Source: Streptomyces sp. DH12
Lineage (GTDB): Bacteria > Actinomycetota > Actinomycetes > Streptomycetales > Streptomycetaceae
Direction of reading: 5' to 3'
Assembly: GCF_020873895.1 (NCBI RefSeq)
Contig: NZ_JAHWGT010000010.1
Coordinates: 1-64,000 of the forward strand
DNA: 64,000 bases
The translations under genes and the position numbers were made by a program. Position 1 is the stretch's first letter, and every line of letters begins with the position of its first letter. Below are positions 42,556 to 52,934 of the stretch, piece by piece. The notes under the pieces are model-generated. The model saw only the letters and a list, made by a program, of their open reading frames with translations. It made no database searches and was not told where the DNA came from.

Positions 42556-43842
42556 GTGACCGAGTCCCTCTCCGAACACCGCGCAGACGTCATCGTCGTC
42601 GGGGCGGGTCCGGCGGGTTCCACCACCGCGTACTACCTCGCCAAGGCGGGTCTGGACGTCCTGCTGCTGGAGAAGACGGCCTTCCCGCGCGAGAAGGTGT
42701 GCGGCGACGGGCTGACCCCGCGCGCCACCAAGCAGCTCGTGGCGATGGGCATCGACATCTCCGAGGAAGCCGGCTGGCTGCGCAACAAGGGCCTGCGCAT
42801 CATCGGCGGCGGCGTCCGGCTCCAGTTGGACTGGCCGGAGCTGGCCTCGTACCCGGACTACGGACTGGTCCGCAAGCGCGACGACTTCGACGAGCAGCTC
42901 GCCCGGCAGGCGCAGAAGGCCGGCGCCCGCCTGTACGAGCGGTGCAACGTCGGCGAGCCCGTCCTCGACGCGCGGACCGGACGCATCACCGGCGTCCACG
43001 CGAAGCTGGGCGAGGAGAAGACCCCGGTCACCTTCCACGCCCCGCTCGTGGTCGCCGCCGACGGCAACTCCAGCCGGCTGTCCCTCGCGATGGGCCTGCA
43101 CCGGCGCGAGGACCGGCCGATGGGCGTGGCGGTGCGGACGTACTTCACGACGCCCCGCCACGAGGACGACTACCTGGAGTCCTGGCTGGAGCTGTGGGAC
43201 CGCCGCGGCCCCGGCCCGGACCGCCTCCTGCCCGGCTACGGCTGGATCTTCGGCATGGGCGACGGCACGTCCAACGTCGGCCTCGGCATCCTCAACTCCT
43301 CCGCGGCCTTCCGCGAGCTGGACTGGCGCGAGGTGCTGAAGGCGTGGTGCGCGTCCATGCCGGAGGACTGGGGCTTCACGCCCGACAACATGACCACGCC
43401 GATCCGCGGCGCCGCCCTGCCGATGGCGTTCAACCGCCAGCCGCACTACACGCGCGGCCTGCTGCTGGTCGGTGACGCGGGCGGGCTGGTCAACCCGTTC
43501 AACGGCGAGGGCATCGCGTACGCCATGGAGTCCGGGCAGCTCGCCGCCGACGTCATCGTGCAGGCCCACGCCCGCACGACCGACGCCCAGCGGGAACTGG
43601 CGCTGCACAACTACCCGAAGGTCCTCAAGGACACCTACGGCGGCTACTACACCCTCGGCCGCGCCTTCGTGAAGCTGATCGGCAACCCGAAGGTCATGAA
43701 GATCGCGGCGCAGCGCGGGCTCACCCACCCGATGCTGATGCGGTTCACCCTCAAGATGCTCGCCAACCTCACCGACCCCACGGGCGGCGACGCGATGGAC
43801 CGGATCATCAACGGCCTGTCGAAGGTCGCCCCGAAGGCGTGA
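42556..43842 (+). CDS. menJ: Geranylgeranyl reductase-family flavoprotein, probable menaquinone side-chain reductase
   Basis: A 428-residue FAD-dependent oxidoreductase. The dinucleotide-binding motif is VIVVGAGPAGSTTAYYLAKA, the family motif is PREKVCGDGLTPRATKQL, and the second FAD motif is LLLVGDAGGLVNPFNGEGIA. A basic C-terminal helix (FVKLIGNPKVMKIAAQRGL) fits membrane association. Mycobacterial MenJ reduces a double bond of the menaquinone isoprenoid chain, and streptomycetes make partly saturated MK-9. With menG, mqnC and nuo nearby, this is the best candidate for that reaction; archaeal-lipid-type functions do not apply here. It starts at GTG 42556. Confidence 0.82.
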   Translation: MTESLSEHRADVIVVGAGPAGSTTAYYLAKAGLDVLLLEKTAFPREKVCGDGLTPRATKQLVAMGIDISEEAGWLRNKGLRIIGGGVRLQLDWPELASYPDYGLVRKRDDFDEQLARQAQKAGARLYERCNVGEPVLDARTGRITGVHAKLGEEKTPVTFHAPLVVAADGNSSRLSLAMGLHRREDRPMGVAVRTYFTTPRHEDDYLESWLELWDRRGPGPDRLLPGYGWIFGMGDGTSNVGLGILNSSAAFRELDWREVLKAWCASMPEDWGFTPDNMTTPIRGAALPMAFNRQPHYTRGLLLVGDAGGLVNPFNGEGIAYAMESGQLAADVIVQAHARTTDAQRELALHNYPKVLKDTYGGYYTLGRAFVKLIGNPKVMKIAAQRGLTHPMLMRFTLKMLANLTDPTGGDAMDRIINGLSKVAPKA

Positions 43843-44887
43843 CACCGCCGGCCGGGAACGACCTGCGGTAGGCGGTGGGGGAGACCCCCACCGCCCGGGT
43901 GAAGTGGCGGCGCAGGTTCGCCGCCGTACCCAGCCCGCTGCGCTCACCGACCTGCTCGACGGGTAGGTCGGTGCACTCCAGCAGGGTCTGCGCGCGGGCG
44001 ACGCGCTGCTGGAGCAGCCACTGGAGCGGGGTCGTGCCGGTCGCCTCGTACAGCCGGCGGTGGAAGGTGCGGGCGCTCATCCGGGCGCGGCGGGCCAGGT
44101 CGTCCACGGTGAGCGGCCGCGCGAGGTGCTCGGTCGCCCACTGGAGCACCGGGCCGATGCCCTCGTCGTCGCTCGGCGGCAGCGGCGCGTCGATGAACTG
44201 CGCCTGCCCGCCGGCACGGTGCGCGTGGACGACGAGGCGGCGGGCCAGCTGGTTGGCGACGCGCGCGCCGAGGTCGCGGCGGACCAGGTGGAGGCAGAGG
44301 TCGAGCGCGGCGGTCGCGCCCGCGCTGGTGAGGACGTCGCCGTCGTCGGTGTAGAGCACCGAGTCGTCCACCCTCACGCCCGGGTGGCGGGCGGCCAGTT
44401 CGGCCGTGTGCTGCCAGTGGGCGGTGGCGCGCCGGCCGTCGAGCAGCCCGGCCGCGGCCAGGGCGAAGGCGCCGGTGCACAGCGACACCATGCGGGCGCC
44501 CGAAGCGGCCGCCTCGCGCAGCGCCTCCACCAGGTCGGCGGGCACCTCCCGGCCGCTGTCGACGCACTCCTCCGGTACCGACGGCACGATGACGGTCCCG
44601 GCGCCGACGAGCCCGTCGAGCCCGTGGTCCGTACGGAGCGAGAAGCCCACCCCGCCCGCGCCCGACGCACCCGCTCCCGCGACGCCCGCGCCCGACGCGC
44701 CCGACCCCCAGGCCCCGCCGGGCGGGGCCGGCGGTTCGGCCGCGCAGACGCGCAGGCGGTACCAGGGGTCGGCGAGGTCGTCGTGGGGGATGCCGAAGAC
44801 GGCCAGGGCGATCGAGAGCTCGTACAACTCCCAGTGCGAGAGGCCGGCGTCCTGGACGACGGCCACGGCGACGGTTCCGGCGGGCAT
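43808..44887 (-). CDS. GlxA-like AraC-family regulator with DJ-1/PfpI domain
   Basis: A 359-residue regulator. The N-terminal DJ-1/PfpI-like domain is VAVAVVQDAGLSHWELYELS through VSLCTGAFALAAAGLLDGRRA (nucleophile-elbow Cys in SLCTGAF). The C-terminal AraC double helix-turn-helix is TVDDLARRARMSARTFHRRL and QVGERSGLGTAANLRRHFTR. An unusual Gly/Ala/Ser repeat (GSGASGAGVAGAGASGAGG) is inserted in the first domain. The last 35 bases overlap the 3' end of the reductase gene on the other strand. It is divergent from the imine-reductase-like gene 122 bases away, its most likely target. Confidence 0.85.
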   Translation of the reverse strand: MPAGTVAVAVVQDAGLSHWELYELSIALAVFGIPHDDLADPWYRLRVCAAEPPAPPGGAWGSGASGAGVAGAGASGAGGVGFSLRTDHGLDGLVGAGTVIVPSVPEECVDSGREVPADLVEALREAAASGARMVSLCTGAFALAAAGLLDGRRATAHWQHTAELAARHPGVRVDDSVLYTDDGDVLTSAGATAALDLCLHLVRRDLGARVANQLARRLVVHAHRAGGQAQFIDAPLPPSDDEGIGPVLQWATEHLARPLTVDDLARRARMSARTFHRRLYEATGTTPLQWLLQQRVARAQTLLECTDLPVEQVGERSGLGTAANLRRHFTRAVGVSPTAYRRSFPAGGVTPSGRPSTGR

Positions 44888-45009
44888 GCCCCGGAGCGTA
44901 CGGCAGGAATCGTGCGGACGGCGGCAGTCCTGCCACTGTCCGCGCCCGGGACGCGCTGCGAGGGTGGATCACGCAGAGGCAATCCACGCGCAGAGGGAGA
45001 AACAAGGCG

Positions 45010-45879
45010 ATGAGCCGTGAAAGCGTCACCGTGCTCGGACTGGGGCAGATGGGATCGGCCCTGGCTGCCGCGTTCCTGGCGGCCGGTCACCCGACCACGG
45101 TGTGGAACCGCACGCCCGCCAGGGCCGACGGCCTTGTCGCGGCCGGCGCGCGCCGGGCGGGGACGGTCGCCGAGGCGGTGGCGGCGAGCGAGCTGGTCGT
45201 GGTGTGCGTCCTGGACTACGGGGCCGTACGCGAGCTGCTCGAACCGCTCGCCGGCGGGCTCGCGGGGCGGACGCTCGTCAATGTGACGTCCGGTTCGCCG
45301 GAGCAGGCGCGGGAGACGGCGCGCTGGGCCGCCGGGCAGGGCGCGCGGTACCTGGACGGCGGGATCATGACCACCCCGCCCGGGGTGGGCGACCCCGCCA
45401 GCATGTTCCTCTACAGCGGCTCGCCCGAGGTGCTGGAGGCGCACCGGGCGACACTGGCGGTCCTGGGCGACCCGATCCACCTCGGCGGGGACGCGGGGCT
45501 CGCCTCGCTCTACGACGCGGGGCTGCTCGGGATGATGTGGTCGGTGTTCGGCGGCTGGCTGCACGCCACCGCGCTGGTGGGCGCCGACGGGGTGGAGGCG
45601 GGGGAGTTCGCCCCGGTCGCGCTGCGGTGGCTGTCGACCGTGGGCCTGTTCGTGGAGCGGTACGCGGGGCAGATCGACGCCGGGCGGTACCCGGGGGACG
45701 ACGCGACCATCGACGTGCAGCTCGCGGCGGTCGGCCACCTGCTGCACGCGGGTGCCGAGCGGGGCGTCGACGGACGCCTCCCCGAGCTGCACCGGGAGCT
45801 GATGGCGAAGGCCGTCGCCGACGGGCACGGCGGGGACAGCTACGCGCGGATCGTCGAGGCGTTCCGCCCGGCGCGCTGA
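45010..45879 (+). CDS. NAD(P)-dependent oxidoreductase, imine reductase-like
   Basis: A 289-residue member of the beta-hydroxyacid dehydrogenase/IRED superfamily. The Rossmann motif is VTVLGLGQMGSALAAAFLAA, with WNRTPARAD after it, as in NADPH-using members. The helical C-terminal half has GGDAGLASLYDAGLLGMMWS. Asp169 in SLYD sits where imine reductases such as the S. kanamyceticus enzyme have their catalytic Asp (from memory), and the Lys of true hydroxyacid dehydrogenases is not apparent. Natural substrate unknown. It is divergent from the GlxA-like regulator and closed by a strong terminator. Confidence 0.82.
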   Translation: MSRESVTVLGLGQMGSALAAAFLAAGHPTTVWNRTPARADGLVAAGARRAGTVAEAVAASELVVVCVLDYGAVRELLEPLAGGLAGRTLVNVTSGSPEQARETARWAAGQGARYLDGGIMTTPPGVGDPASMFLYSGSPEVLEAHRATLAVLGDPIHLGGDAGLASLYDAGLLGMMWSVFGGWLHATALVGADGVEAGEFAPVALRWLSTVGLFVERYAGQIDAGRYPGDDATIDVQLAAVGHLLHAGAERGVDGRLPELHRELMAKAVADGHGGDSYARIVEAFRPAR

Positions 45880-45887
45880 CGGCCCGC

Positions 45888-45968
45888 CGACGCCCGCCGA
45901 CGGCCCGCTGAGGCCGACGCCCGCCGACGGCCCGCTGAGGCCGACGCCCGCCGACGGCCCGCTGAGGG
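45888..45968. repeat. Three 27-base tandem repeats after the imine reductase-like gene
   Basis: A 27-base unit beginning cgacgcccgccgacgg occurs three times head to tail (45888, 45915, 45942); only the last base of the third copy differs. It starts nine bases after the stop codon and precedes the terminator. It looks like recent slippage duplication. Confidence 0.85.
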
Positions 45969-46002
45969 CTCCCGTACGCCCGCTGACGGCCCGTACGCAC
46001 GG

Positions 46003-46047
46003 CCAGGGCCGTCGCTCCCGCCCCGAGCGGGGGAGCGACGGCCCTGG
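46003..46047. terminator. Bidirectional terminator
   Basis: A perfect 17-base stem (46003-46019 with 46031-46047) with an 11-base loop, placed between the convergent imine-reductase-like and NlpC/P60 genes. Confidence 0.8.
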
Positions 46048-46106
46048 ATGGCGTGGTGCGGCAGCGGCGGCCGCGGCGGCGCGTCGGCCGCCGGGCGCCG
46101 TCCGGG

Positions 46107-46955
46107 TCAGAGGATGCGGACCGCGCCGGACGGCCTGTCGTAGTCGAGCGACCGCTCGACGACACCCGTGCCGGGGTTCTGCGCGCCGACGAAGTTGCCG
46201 CCGCCGACGTAGATCGCCACGTGGTACGAGCCGCTGCGGCTGCCCCAGTAGAGGATGTCGCCCGGCTGGAGGTCGCCCAGCGAGACGGAGGTGCCCATGC
46301 TCGACTGCGAACCGGAGACGCGGGGCAGGTCGATCCCGGCCTGGCGGTAGGCGGCCTGGACGAGGCCCGAGCAGTCCCAGGCGTTGGGGCCGGTGGCGCC
46401 CATGACGTACGCGTCGCCGACCTGGGCGCGCGCGAAGGCGACGATGGCGGCGGCGGAACCGGTGGCCCTCGGCGTGGACGAGTCGCTGCTGCTGCTGCCA
46501 CCGCCGTTGCTGTCGCGGCTGTCGGACGACGCCGACAGGGTGGTGCGCTCGGCGGTGCGGGAGGCGCGCTCGCGGGCCTCGGCGCGGGCCTTCTCCTCGG
46601 CCTCCTCGGCCTTGCGCTCGGCCTCCGCCTTGCGCTCCGCCTCGGCCTTGGCCGTCCTGGCGTCCTTGGCCGCCTTGCCGGCCGCGGCGTCCTCCTGCGC
46701 CCGGAGGTCCTGGGCGAGCACGTCCTGCTGGGTCGCCTCGGCGGAGGCGGCGACGGCGGAGGAGAGCGCGCCGGACAGGTCCACGTTGGTGAGCGCGGGC
46801 ATCTCGATGGTCTCGGTCACCGGCTCGGCCTGAGCGGGCGACGCGGCCACCGCGATGGTGCTGAGGACGCCACCGGCAACTCCGGCGCGCAGCGCGAGCT
46901 TCGAGGAGCTGCGGCGGGGCTTCCGGTGGCTGGGTATGTGAGCGGTGTGGGACAT
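46107..46955 (-). CDS. Secreted NlpC/P60 cell-wall peptidase
   Basis: A 282-residue exported endopeptidase. The signal peptide has a basic start (RKPRRSSSKLALR) and cleavage after about Ala43 (SPAQA). An Ala/Glu/Lys/Arg-rich coiled coil (AEAERKAEAERKAEEAEEK) follows, then a Ser-rich linker and the C-terminal NlpC/P60 domain. That domain has catalytic Cys195 (AWDCSGLVQAAYR) and His245 (GSYHVAIYVGGG) and the motif LQPGDILYWG. It probably cleaves D-Glu-meso/LL-diaminopimelate bonds in peptidoglycan. ATG 46955 begins a normal signal peptide; a longer reading from 47012 does not. Confidence 0.88.
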   Translation of the reverse strand: MSHTAHIPSHRKPRRSSSKLALRAGVAGGVLSTIAVAASPAQAEPVTETIEMPALTNVDLSGALSSAVAASAEATQQDVLAQDLRAQEDAAAGKAAKDARTAKAEAERKAEAERKAEEAEEKARAEARERASRTAERTTLSASSDSRDSNGGGSSSSDSSTPRATGSAAAIVAFARAQVGDAYVMGATGPNAWDCSGLVQAAYRQAGIDLPRVSGSQSSMGTSVSLGDLQPGDILYWGSRSGSYHVAIYVGGGNFVGAQNPGTGVVERSLDYDRPSGAVRIL

Positions 46956-47529
46956 GGGAACAACCGCTATCAGGGCTTCGTGGTTCCCATCAAGAAACGT
47001 GTGTTGCGCCACAGTTCGGGCTGGAAGGGCCGAATCCGCTTCCGTAGGCCCTTTATTGACGCCGTAACGGACATTTCAACCTCTCGTGATCATGCCCGTG
47101 ATCATGGGTTATCCGCGAAACGCCCGAATTGCCGTGCGCCTACCACTCGTTCATGCGGTTGGCCAACGCCGCTTTTCCGGCGACCCGAGTCGAGTGGCAC
47201 AGGTCACACGTACCGCCCCGTCGGCGGCCGTCCGCCGGGTGCGCTCCGCCGCGTGCGTCCACTCCGGTCCCGCCGAGCCCTCGCACGAGTGGGGTGGACT
47301 CCTTTATCACTCGGACGCGTCCGACTCGAATTTGCGCGTAGCGGCTTTCGCTTGATAGTGCAAGACCGCCTCGACCAGCGGTGACGGGCGCTGATGTCAC
47401 GTATCGTCGCCAGTCCGTCACGTGTGGTGTGAAGATCACCGTTCATCCGAATTCATGATCGTTCGCCAGGTGGTGGAGATCACAAAGACGTTGACGCACC
47501 CCGTGTCGCAGATCACAGATCGACGGGCA
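46956..47529. other. Intergenic region upstream of nuo and of the NlpC/P60 gene
   Basis: About 570 bases, less GC-rich than the coding DNA, without a convincing gene. Short reading frames on both strands lack ribosome binding sites and family resemblance. It must contain the NlpC/P60 promoter on the minus strand. AGATCAC occurs three times upstream of the nuo promoter (47433, 47478, 47510), as possible regulator sites. I looked for a c-di-AMP (ydaO) riboswitch, common before such hydrolases, and did not find its conserved core. Confidence 0.45.
47087..47106. promoter_or_regulatory. Duplicated TGATCATG motif upstream of the NlpC/P60 gene
   Basis: TGATCATG occurs at 47087-47094 and 47099-47106, separated by CCCG. 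Each copy contains the palindrome TGATCA. The site lies 132-151 bases upstream of the NlpC/P60 start codon, a plausible operator position. Confidence 0.35.
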
Positions 47530-47535
47530 TAGGAT
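47530..47535 (+). promoter_or_regulatory. -10 box of the nuo operon
   Basis: TAGGAT fits the Streptomyces vegetative -10. It lies 16 bases before the Rex site and about 140 bases before nuoA, giving a long leader. A clear -35 was not found at 17-18 bases. Confidence 0.45.
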
Positions 47536-47550
47536 GCGTCCCAAACGGGC

Positions 47551-47568
47551 TTGTGAACTGCCTCACAT
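47551..47568 (+). promoter_or_regulatory. Rex operator upstream of nuoA
   Basis: TTGTGAACTGCCTCACAT is close to the Rex consensus TTGTGAAnnnnTTCACAA, with two or three mismatches in the right half. Rex senses NADH/NAD+ and is known to act on nuoA-N in S. coelicolor. The site lies just downstream of the likely transcription start, where bound Rex would block elongation. Confidence 0.7.
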
Positions 47569-47675
47569 GTAAGCGATCTTCCGGACCGAAGTCAGTGGAC
47601 CGGAAGGTTCCGGGGCGGCGACGTGGAAGCCCGGTGCGGTCCAACGGTCAAGGACGACTGGAAGGAGCGAGGAGC

Positions 47676-48035
47676 GTGAATGCCTACACGCCCATCCTCG
47701 TGCTCGGCGCCCTCGGGGCAGCGTTTGCGATCTTCTCCGTGGTCATGGCCACGCTCATCGGCCCCAAGCGGTACAACCGGGCCAAGCTCGAGGCGTACGA
47801 GTGCGGCATCGAGCCGACCCCGACGCCGGCCGGAGGTGGCCGCTTCCCGATCAAGTACTACCTGACGGCGATGCTCTTCATCGTCTTCGACATCGAGATC
47901 GTCTTCCTCTATCCCTGGGCCGTCACCTTCGACGCACTGGGGATCTTCGGGCTCGTGGAGATGCTGCTCTTCGTGCTCACGGTCTTCGTCGCCTACGCGT
48001 ACGTGTGGCGGCGCGGCGGCCTGGAATGGGACTGA
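47676..48035 (+). CDS. nuoA: NADH-quinone oxidoreductase subunit A
   Basis: A 119-residue subunit with three membrane helices: [40 protein letters not shown] and [19 protein letters not shown]. The conserved loop between helices 1 and 2 has YECGIEP, part of the quinone-site hinge. GTG 47676 follows GGAAGGAGCGAGGAGC. It is the first gene of the operon; nuoB starts 19 bases later. Confidence 0.95.
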   Translation: MNAYTPILVLGALGAAFAIFSVVMATLIGPKRYNRAKLEAYECGIEPTPTPAGGGRFPIKYYLTAMLFIVFDIEIVFLYPWAVTFDALGIFGLVEMLLFVLTVFVAYAYVWRRGGLEWD

Positions 48036-48054
48036 GGGGCTGAAGGGCACACTC

Positions 48055-48609
48055 ATGGGACTCGAAGAGAAGCTGCCGAGCGGATTTCTGCTGACGACGG
48101 TCGAGCAGGCCGCGGGATGGGTGCGCAAGGCGTCCGTCTTCCCCGCGACCTTCGGCCTCGCCTGCTGCGCCATCGAGATGATGACGACCGGAGCGGGCCG
48201 GTACGACATGGCCCGCTTCGGCATGGAGGTCTTCCGCGGCTCGCCGCGCCAGGCCGACCTGATGATCGTCGCCGGCCGGGTCAGCCAGAAGATGGCCCCG
48301 GTCCTGCGCCAGGTCTACGACCAGATGCCCGCCCCGAAGTGGGTGATCTCCATGGGCGTCTGCGCCTCCTCGGGAGGCATGTTCAACAACTACGCCATCG
48401 TGCAGGGCGTCGACCACGTCGTGCCCGTCGACATCTACCTGCCGGGCTGCCCGCCCCGCCCCGAGATGCTGCTCGACGCGATCCTCAAGCTCCACGAGAA
48501 GATCCAGTCCTCCAAGCTCGGCGTCAACGCGCGCGAGGCGGCCCGCGAGGCGGAGGAGGCGGCCCTCAAGGCGCTCCCCACGATCGAGATGAAGGGGCTG
48601 CTCCGGTGA
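48055..48609 (+). CDS. nuoB: NADH-quinone oxidoreductase subunit B
   Basis: A 184-residue peripheral subunit that carries cluster N2, the last iron-sulfur centre before quinone. Ligands are the tandem Cys in [11 protein letters not shown] plus Cys in [13 protein letters not shown] and [32 protein letters not shown] is the conserved quinone-site region. Its stop overlaps the nuoC start (GTGA). Confidence 0.96.
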   Translation: MGLEEKLPSGFLLTTVEQAAGWVRKASVFPATFGLACCAIEMMTTGAGRYDMARFGMEVFRGSPRQADLMIVAGRVSQKMAPVLRQVYDQMPAPKWVISMGVCASSGGMFNNYAIVQGVDHVVPVDIYLPGCPPRPEMLLDAILKLHEKIQSSKLGVNAREAAREAEEAALKALPTIEMKGLLR

Positions 48610-49397
48610 CCGACCAGCCGAACCGGCCGAACCAGCCGAACCGGCCGCAGGGGCCCGGTGAGCCGCACCGGACCGACGAGCCGAACCCCGAGAAGGAGCT
48701 CGCCGCGCAGAACCTGCCCGGCCAGCGCGGCGACCACGGCGAGGAGATCCGCGTCCAACGCGGCATGTTCGGCGCCGAGCGGGGCGGCGACACCTCCGGC
48801 TACGACGGCCTCGTCCGCTCCATCCGCCTCCCCGGCCCGGCCGTCCGCCCCTACGGCGGCTGGTTCGACGAGGTGGCCGACGAGCTCGAAGGCGCCCTGG
48901 AGGAACAGGGGCTCGTCCCGGAGAACGCCGTCGAGAAGACGGTCGTCGACCGGGGCGAACTCACCTTCCACATCGCCCGCGAGCACCTCGTCCGCGTCGC
49001 CCGCACCCTGCGCGACGACCCCGCGCTCCGCTTCGAGCTGTGCACGGGTGTCAGCGGGGTGCACTACCCGGGCGACAAGGGCCGCGAGCTGCACGCCGTC
49101 TACCACCTGCGCTCGCTCACCCACGGCCGGCTGATCCGGCTGGAGGTGTCCGCCCCGGACGCCGACCCGCACGTCCCGTCCCTCGTCGAGGTCTACCCGA
49201 CGAACGACTGGCACGAGCGCGAGGCGTACGACTTCTTCGGCCTGGTCTTCGACGGCCACCCCGCCCTGACCCGGATCATGATGCCGGACGACTGGCAGGG
49301 CTTCCCGCAGCGCAAGGACTACCCCCTCGGCGGCATCCCCGTCGAGTACAAGGGCGCCCAGATCCCGGCTCCGGACCAGCGGAGGTCGTACTCGTGA
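48606..49397 (+). CDS. nuoC: NADH-quinone oxidoreductase subunit C
   Basis: A 263-residue 30-kDa-type subunit. The first 50 residues are an Asn/Pro/Arg-rich extension ([20 protein letters not shown]) without counterpart in proteobacterial NuoC. The core holds [37 protein letters not shown] and the signature [20 protein letters not shown] with [18 protein letters not shown]. It is a separate gene, not fused to NuoD. GTG overlaps nuoB, TGA overlaps nuoD. Confidence 0.95.
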   Translation: MTDQPNRPNQPNRPQGPGEPHRTDEPNPEKELAAQNLPGQRGDHGEEIRVQRGMFGAERGGDTSGYDGLVRSIRLPGPAVRPYGGWFDEVADELEGALEEQGLVPENAVEKTVVDRGELTFHIAREHLVRVARTLRDDPALRFELCTGVSGVHYPGDKGRELHAVYHLRSLTHGRLIRLEVSAPDADPHVPSLVEVYPTNDWHEREAYDFFGLVFDGHPALTRIMMPDDWQGFPQRKDYPLGGIPVEYKGAQIPAPDQRRSYS

Positions 49398-50728
49398 CCA
49401 CACCCCCGACCGCACCCGACGCGGACGCCCGCGAGACCACCGAGGGCACCGTCTACACCGTCACCGGCGGCGACTGGGACGAGGTCGCCCAGTCCGCGGC
49501 ACGGACCGACGACGAGCGGATCGTCGTCAACATGGGCCCCCAGCACCCCTCCACCCACGGCGTGCTGCGGCTCATCCTGGAGATCGACGGCGAGACCGTC
49601 ACCGAGGCCCGCTGCGGCATCGGCTACCTGCACACCGGCATCGAGAAGAACCTCGAGTACCGGACGTGGACGCAGGGCACCACCTTCGTGACGCGCATGG
49701 ACTACCTGACGCCGTTCTTCAACGAGGCGGCGTACTGCCTCGGCGTCGAGAAGCTCCTCGGCATCGAGGACCAGATCCCCGACCGCGCCACGGTGATCCG
49801 GGTCCTGCTCATGGAGCTCAACCGGCTCTCCTCGCACCTGGTGTGCATCGCCACCGGCGGCATGGAGCTCGGCGCCACCACGGTCATGATCTACGGGTTC
49901 CGGGACCGCGAGATGATCCTGGACCTCTTCGAGCTGATCACCGGCCTGCGGATGAACCACGCGTTCATCCGCCCCGGCGGCCTCGCCCAGGACCTGCCGC
50001 CCGGCGCCGTCGACCAGGTCCGCGAGTTCGTGCGGACCATGCGCAAGAACCTGCCGGAGTACGACAAGCTCGCCACCGGCAACCCCATCTTCAAGGCCCG
50101 CATGCAGGGCATCGGCCACCTGGACCTGACCGGCTGCATGGCCCTCGGCGCCACCGGCCCGATCCTGCGCTCCGCCGGCCTCCCGCACGACCTGCGCCGC
50201 GCCGAGCCGTACTGCGGCTACGAGACGTACGACTTCGAGGTGCCGACCGCCGACACCTGCGACGCCTACGGCCGCTTCCTGATCCGGCTGGAGGAGATGC
50301 ACCAGTCGCTGAGGATCGTCGAGCAGTGCCTCGACCGGCTCGCCCCCGGGCCCGTCATGGTCGCCGACCGGAAGATCGCCTGGCCCGCGCAGCTCGCGCT
50401 CGGCCCGGACGGGCTCGGCAACTCCCTCGACCACATCAAGAAGATCATGGGCACCTCCATGGAGGCCCTGATCCACCACTTCAAGCTGGTCACCGAGGGC
50501 TTCCGGGTCCCCGCCGGCCAGGCCTACGCCGCGGTCGAGTCGCCCAAGGGCGAGCTCGGCGCCCACGTCGTCTCCGACGGCGGCACCCGCCCCTACCGGG
50601 TCCACTTCCGCGACCCGTCCTTCACCAACCTCCAGGCCATGGCGGCGATGTGCGAGGGCGGCCAGGTCGCCGACGTCATCGTCGCCGTCGCGTCCATCGA
50701 CCCCGTGATGGGAGGCGTCGACCGGTGA
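49394..50728 (+). CDS. nuoD: NADH-quinone oxidoreductase subunit D
   Basis: A 444-residue 49-kDa-type subunit forming the quinone pocket with Nuo[21 protein letters not shown] carries the essential His loop. [40 protein letters not shown] and the closing [20 protein letters not shown] and [12 protein letters not shown] are typical. It starts at GTG, with four-base overlaps on both sides. Confidence 0.96.
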   Translation: MTTPPTAPDADARETTEGTVYTVTGGDWDEVAQSAARTDDERIVVNMGPQHPSTHGVLRLILEIDGETVTEARCGIGYLHTGIEKNLEYRTWTQGTTFVTRMDYLTPFFNEAAYCLGVEKLLGIEDQIPDRATVIRVLLMELNRLSSHLVCIATGGMELGATTVMIYGFRDREMILDLFELITGLRMNHAFIRPGGLAQDLPPGAVDQVREFVRTMRKNLPEYDKLATGNPIFKARMQGIGHLDLTGCMALGATGPILRSAGLPHDLRRAEPYCGYETYDFEVPTADTCDAYGRFLIRLEEMHQSLRIVEQCLDRLAPGPVMVADRKIAWPAQLALGPDGLGNSLDHIKKIMGTSMEALIHHFKLVTEGFRVPAGQAYAAVESPKGELGAHVVSDGGTRPYRVHFRDPSFTNLQAMAAMCEGGQVADVIVAVASIDPVMGGVDR

Positions 50729-51584
50729 CCGACGTCCAGCTGGGGATGCCCGAACTCCCCGCCCCCGACTACCCCGCCGACGTGCGCGCCCGGCTGGAGA
50801 CGGACGCCCGGGAGGTGATCGCCCGCTACCCCGACTCCCGGTCCGCGCTGCTGCCGCTGCTGCACCTCGTCCAGGCCGAGGAGGGCCACGTCACCCGCAC
50901 CGGCATGCGCTTCTGCGCCGAGGTGCTCGGGCTGACCACCGCCGAGGTCACCGCCGTCGTGACCTTCTACACCATGTACCGGCGCAAGCCCTCCGGCGAC
51001 TACCAGGTCGGGGTCTGCACCAACACGCTCTGCGCCGTCATGGGCGGCGACGCCATCTACGAGGAGCTCAAGCAGCACCTCGGCGTCGGCGACCAGGAGA
51101 CCACCCCCGACGGCAAGGTCACCCTCGAACACATCGAGTGCAACGCCGCCTGCGACTTCGCGCCCGTCGTGATGGTCAACTGGGAGTTCTTCGACAACCA
51201 GACGCCCCAGAGCGCCAAGCGGCTCGTCGACGACCTGCGCGCCGGCCTCCCCGTCGCCCCCACCCGGGGCGCGCCGCTGTGCTCGTTCAAGGAGACGTCC
51301 CGCATCCTCGCCGGGTTCCCCGACACCCGCCCCGGCGCCGTCGAGGCGACCGGCGGCGCGGGCCCCGCCTCGCTCATCGGCCTCCGCCTCGCCAAGGGCG
51401 AGGCGCTGCCGGCGCGCGTCGTCCACCCGCGAGGCGAGTCCTCCGAGGGCGGCGCCCGCGACCAGGCCCCGCACGGCGGGCCCCAGCCCGGCTCCGGCCA
51501 CCTCAGCTCGCACGACGCACCACAACAGACCTCCGCGTCCGACCCGAAGCACCCGGCCGGGCCGGTCAGCGAGGAGGGGGAGTG

Positions 51585-51585
<1 letters not shown>
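50725..51585 (+). CDS. nuoE: NADH-quinone oxidoreductase subunit E
   Basis: A 286-residue 24-kDa-type subunit of the NADH module. The [2Fe-2S] cluster N1a ligands are in [14 protein letters not shown] and [20 protein letters not shown]. The family usually ends near residue 165; here about 120 further residues rich in Ala, Pro, Gly and Ser follow, as in other actinobacteria. Its stop overlaps the nuoF ATG. Confidence 0.95.

Positions 51586-52930
<1,345 letters not shown>

Positions 52931-52934
<4 letters not shown>

Noticed and set aside
46956-47420. Possible c-di-AMP (ydaO) riboswitch before the NlpC/P60 gene
   Set aside because: Such riboswitches are common before Streptomyces cell-wall hydrolases, so I searched the minus strand. 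The conserved core (CCGAACCCGTCAGCTAACC type) is not present.
47086-47439. Small open frames on both strands between the NlpC/P60 gene and nuoA
   Set aside because: The plus-strand 89-codon and minus-strand 99-codon frames lack ribosome binding sites, have unsteady codon use and overlap likely promoter elements.
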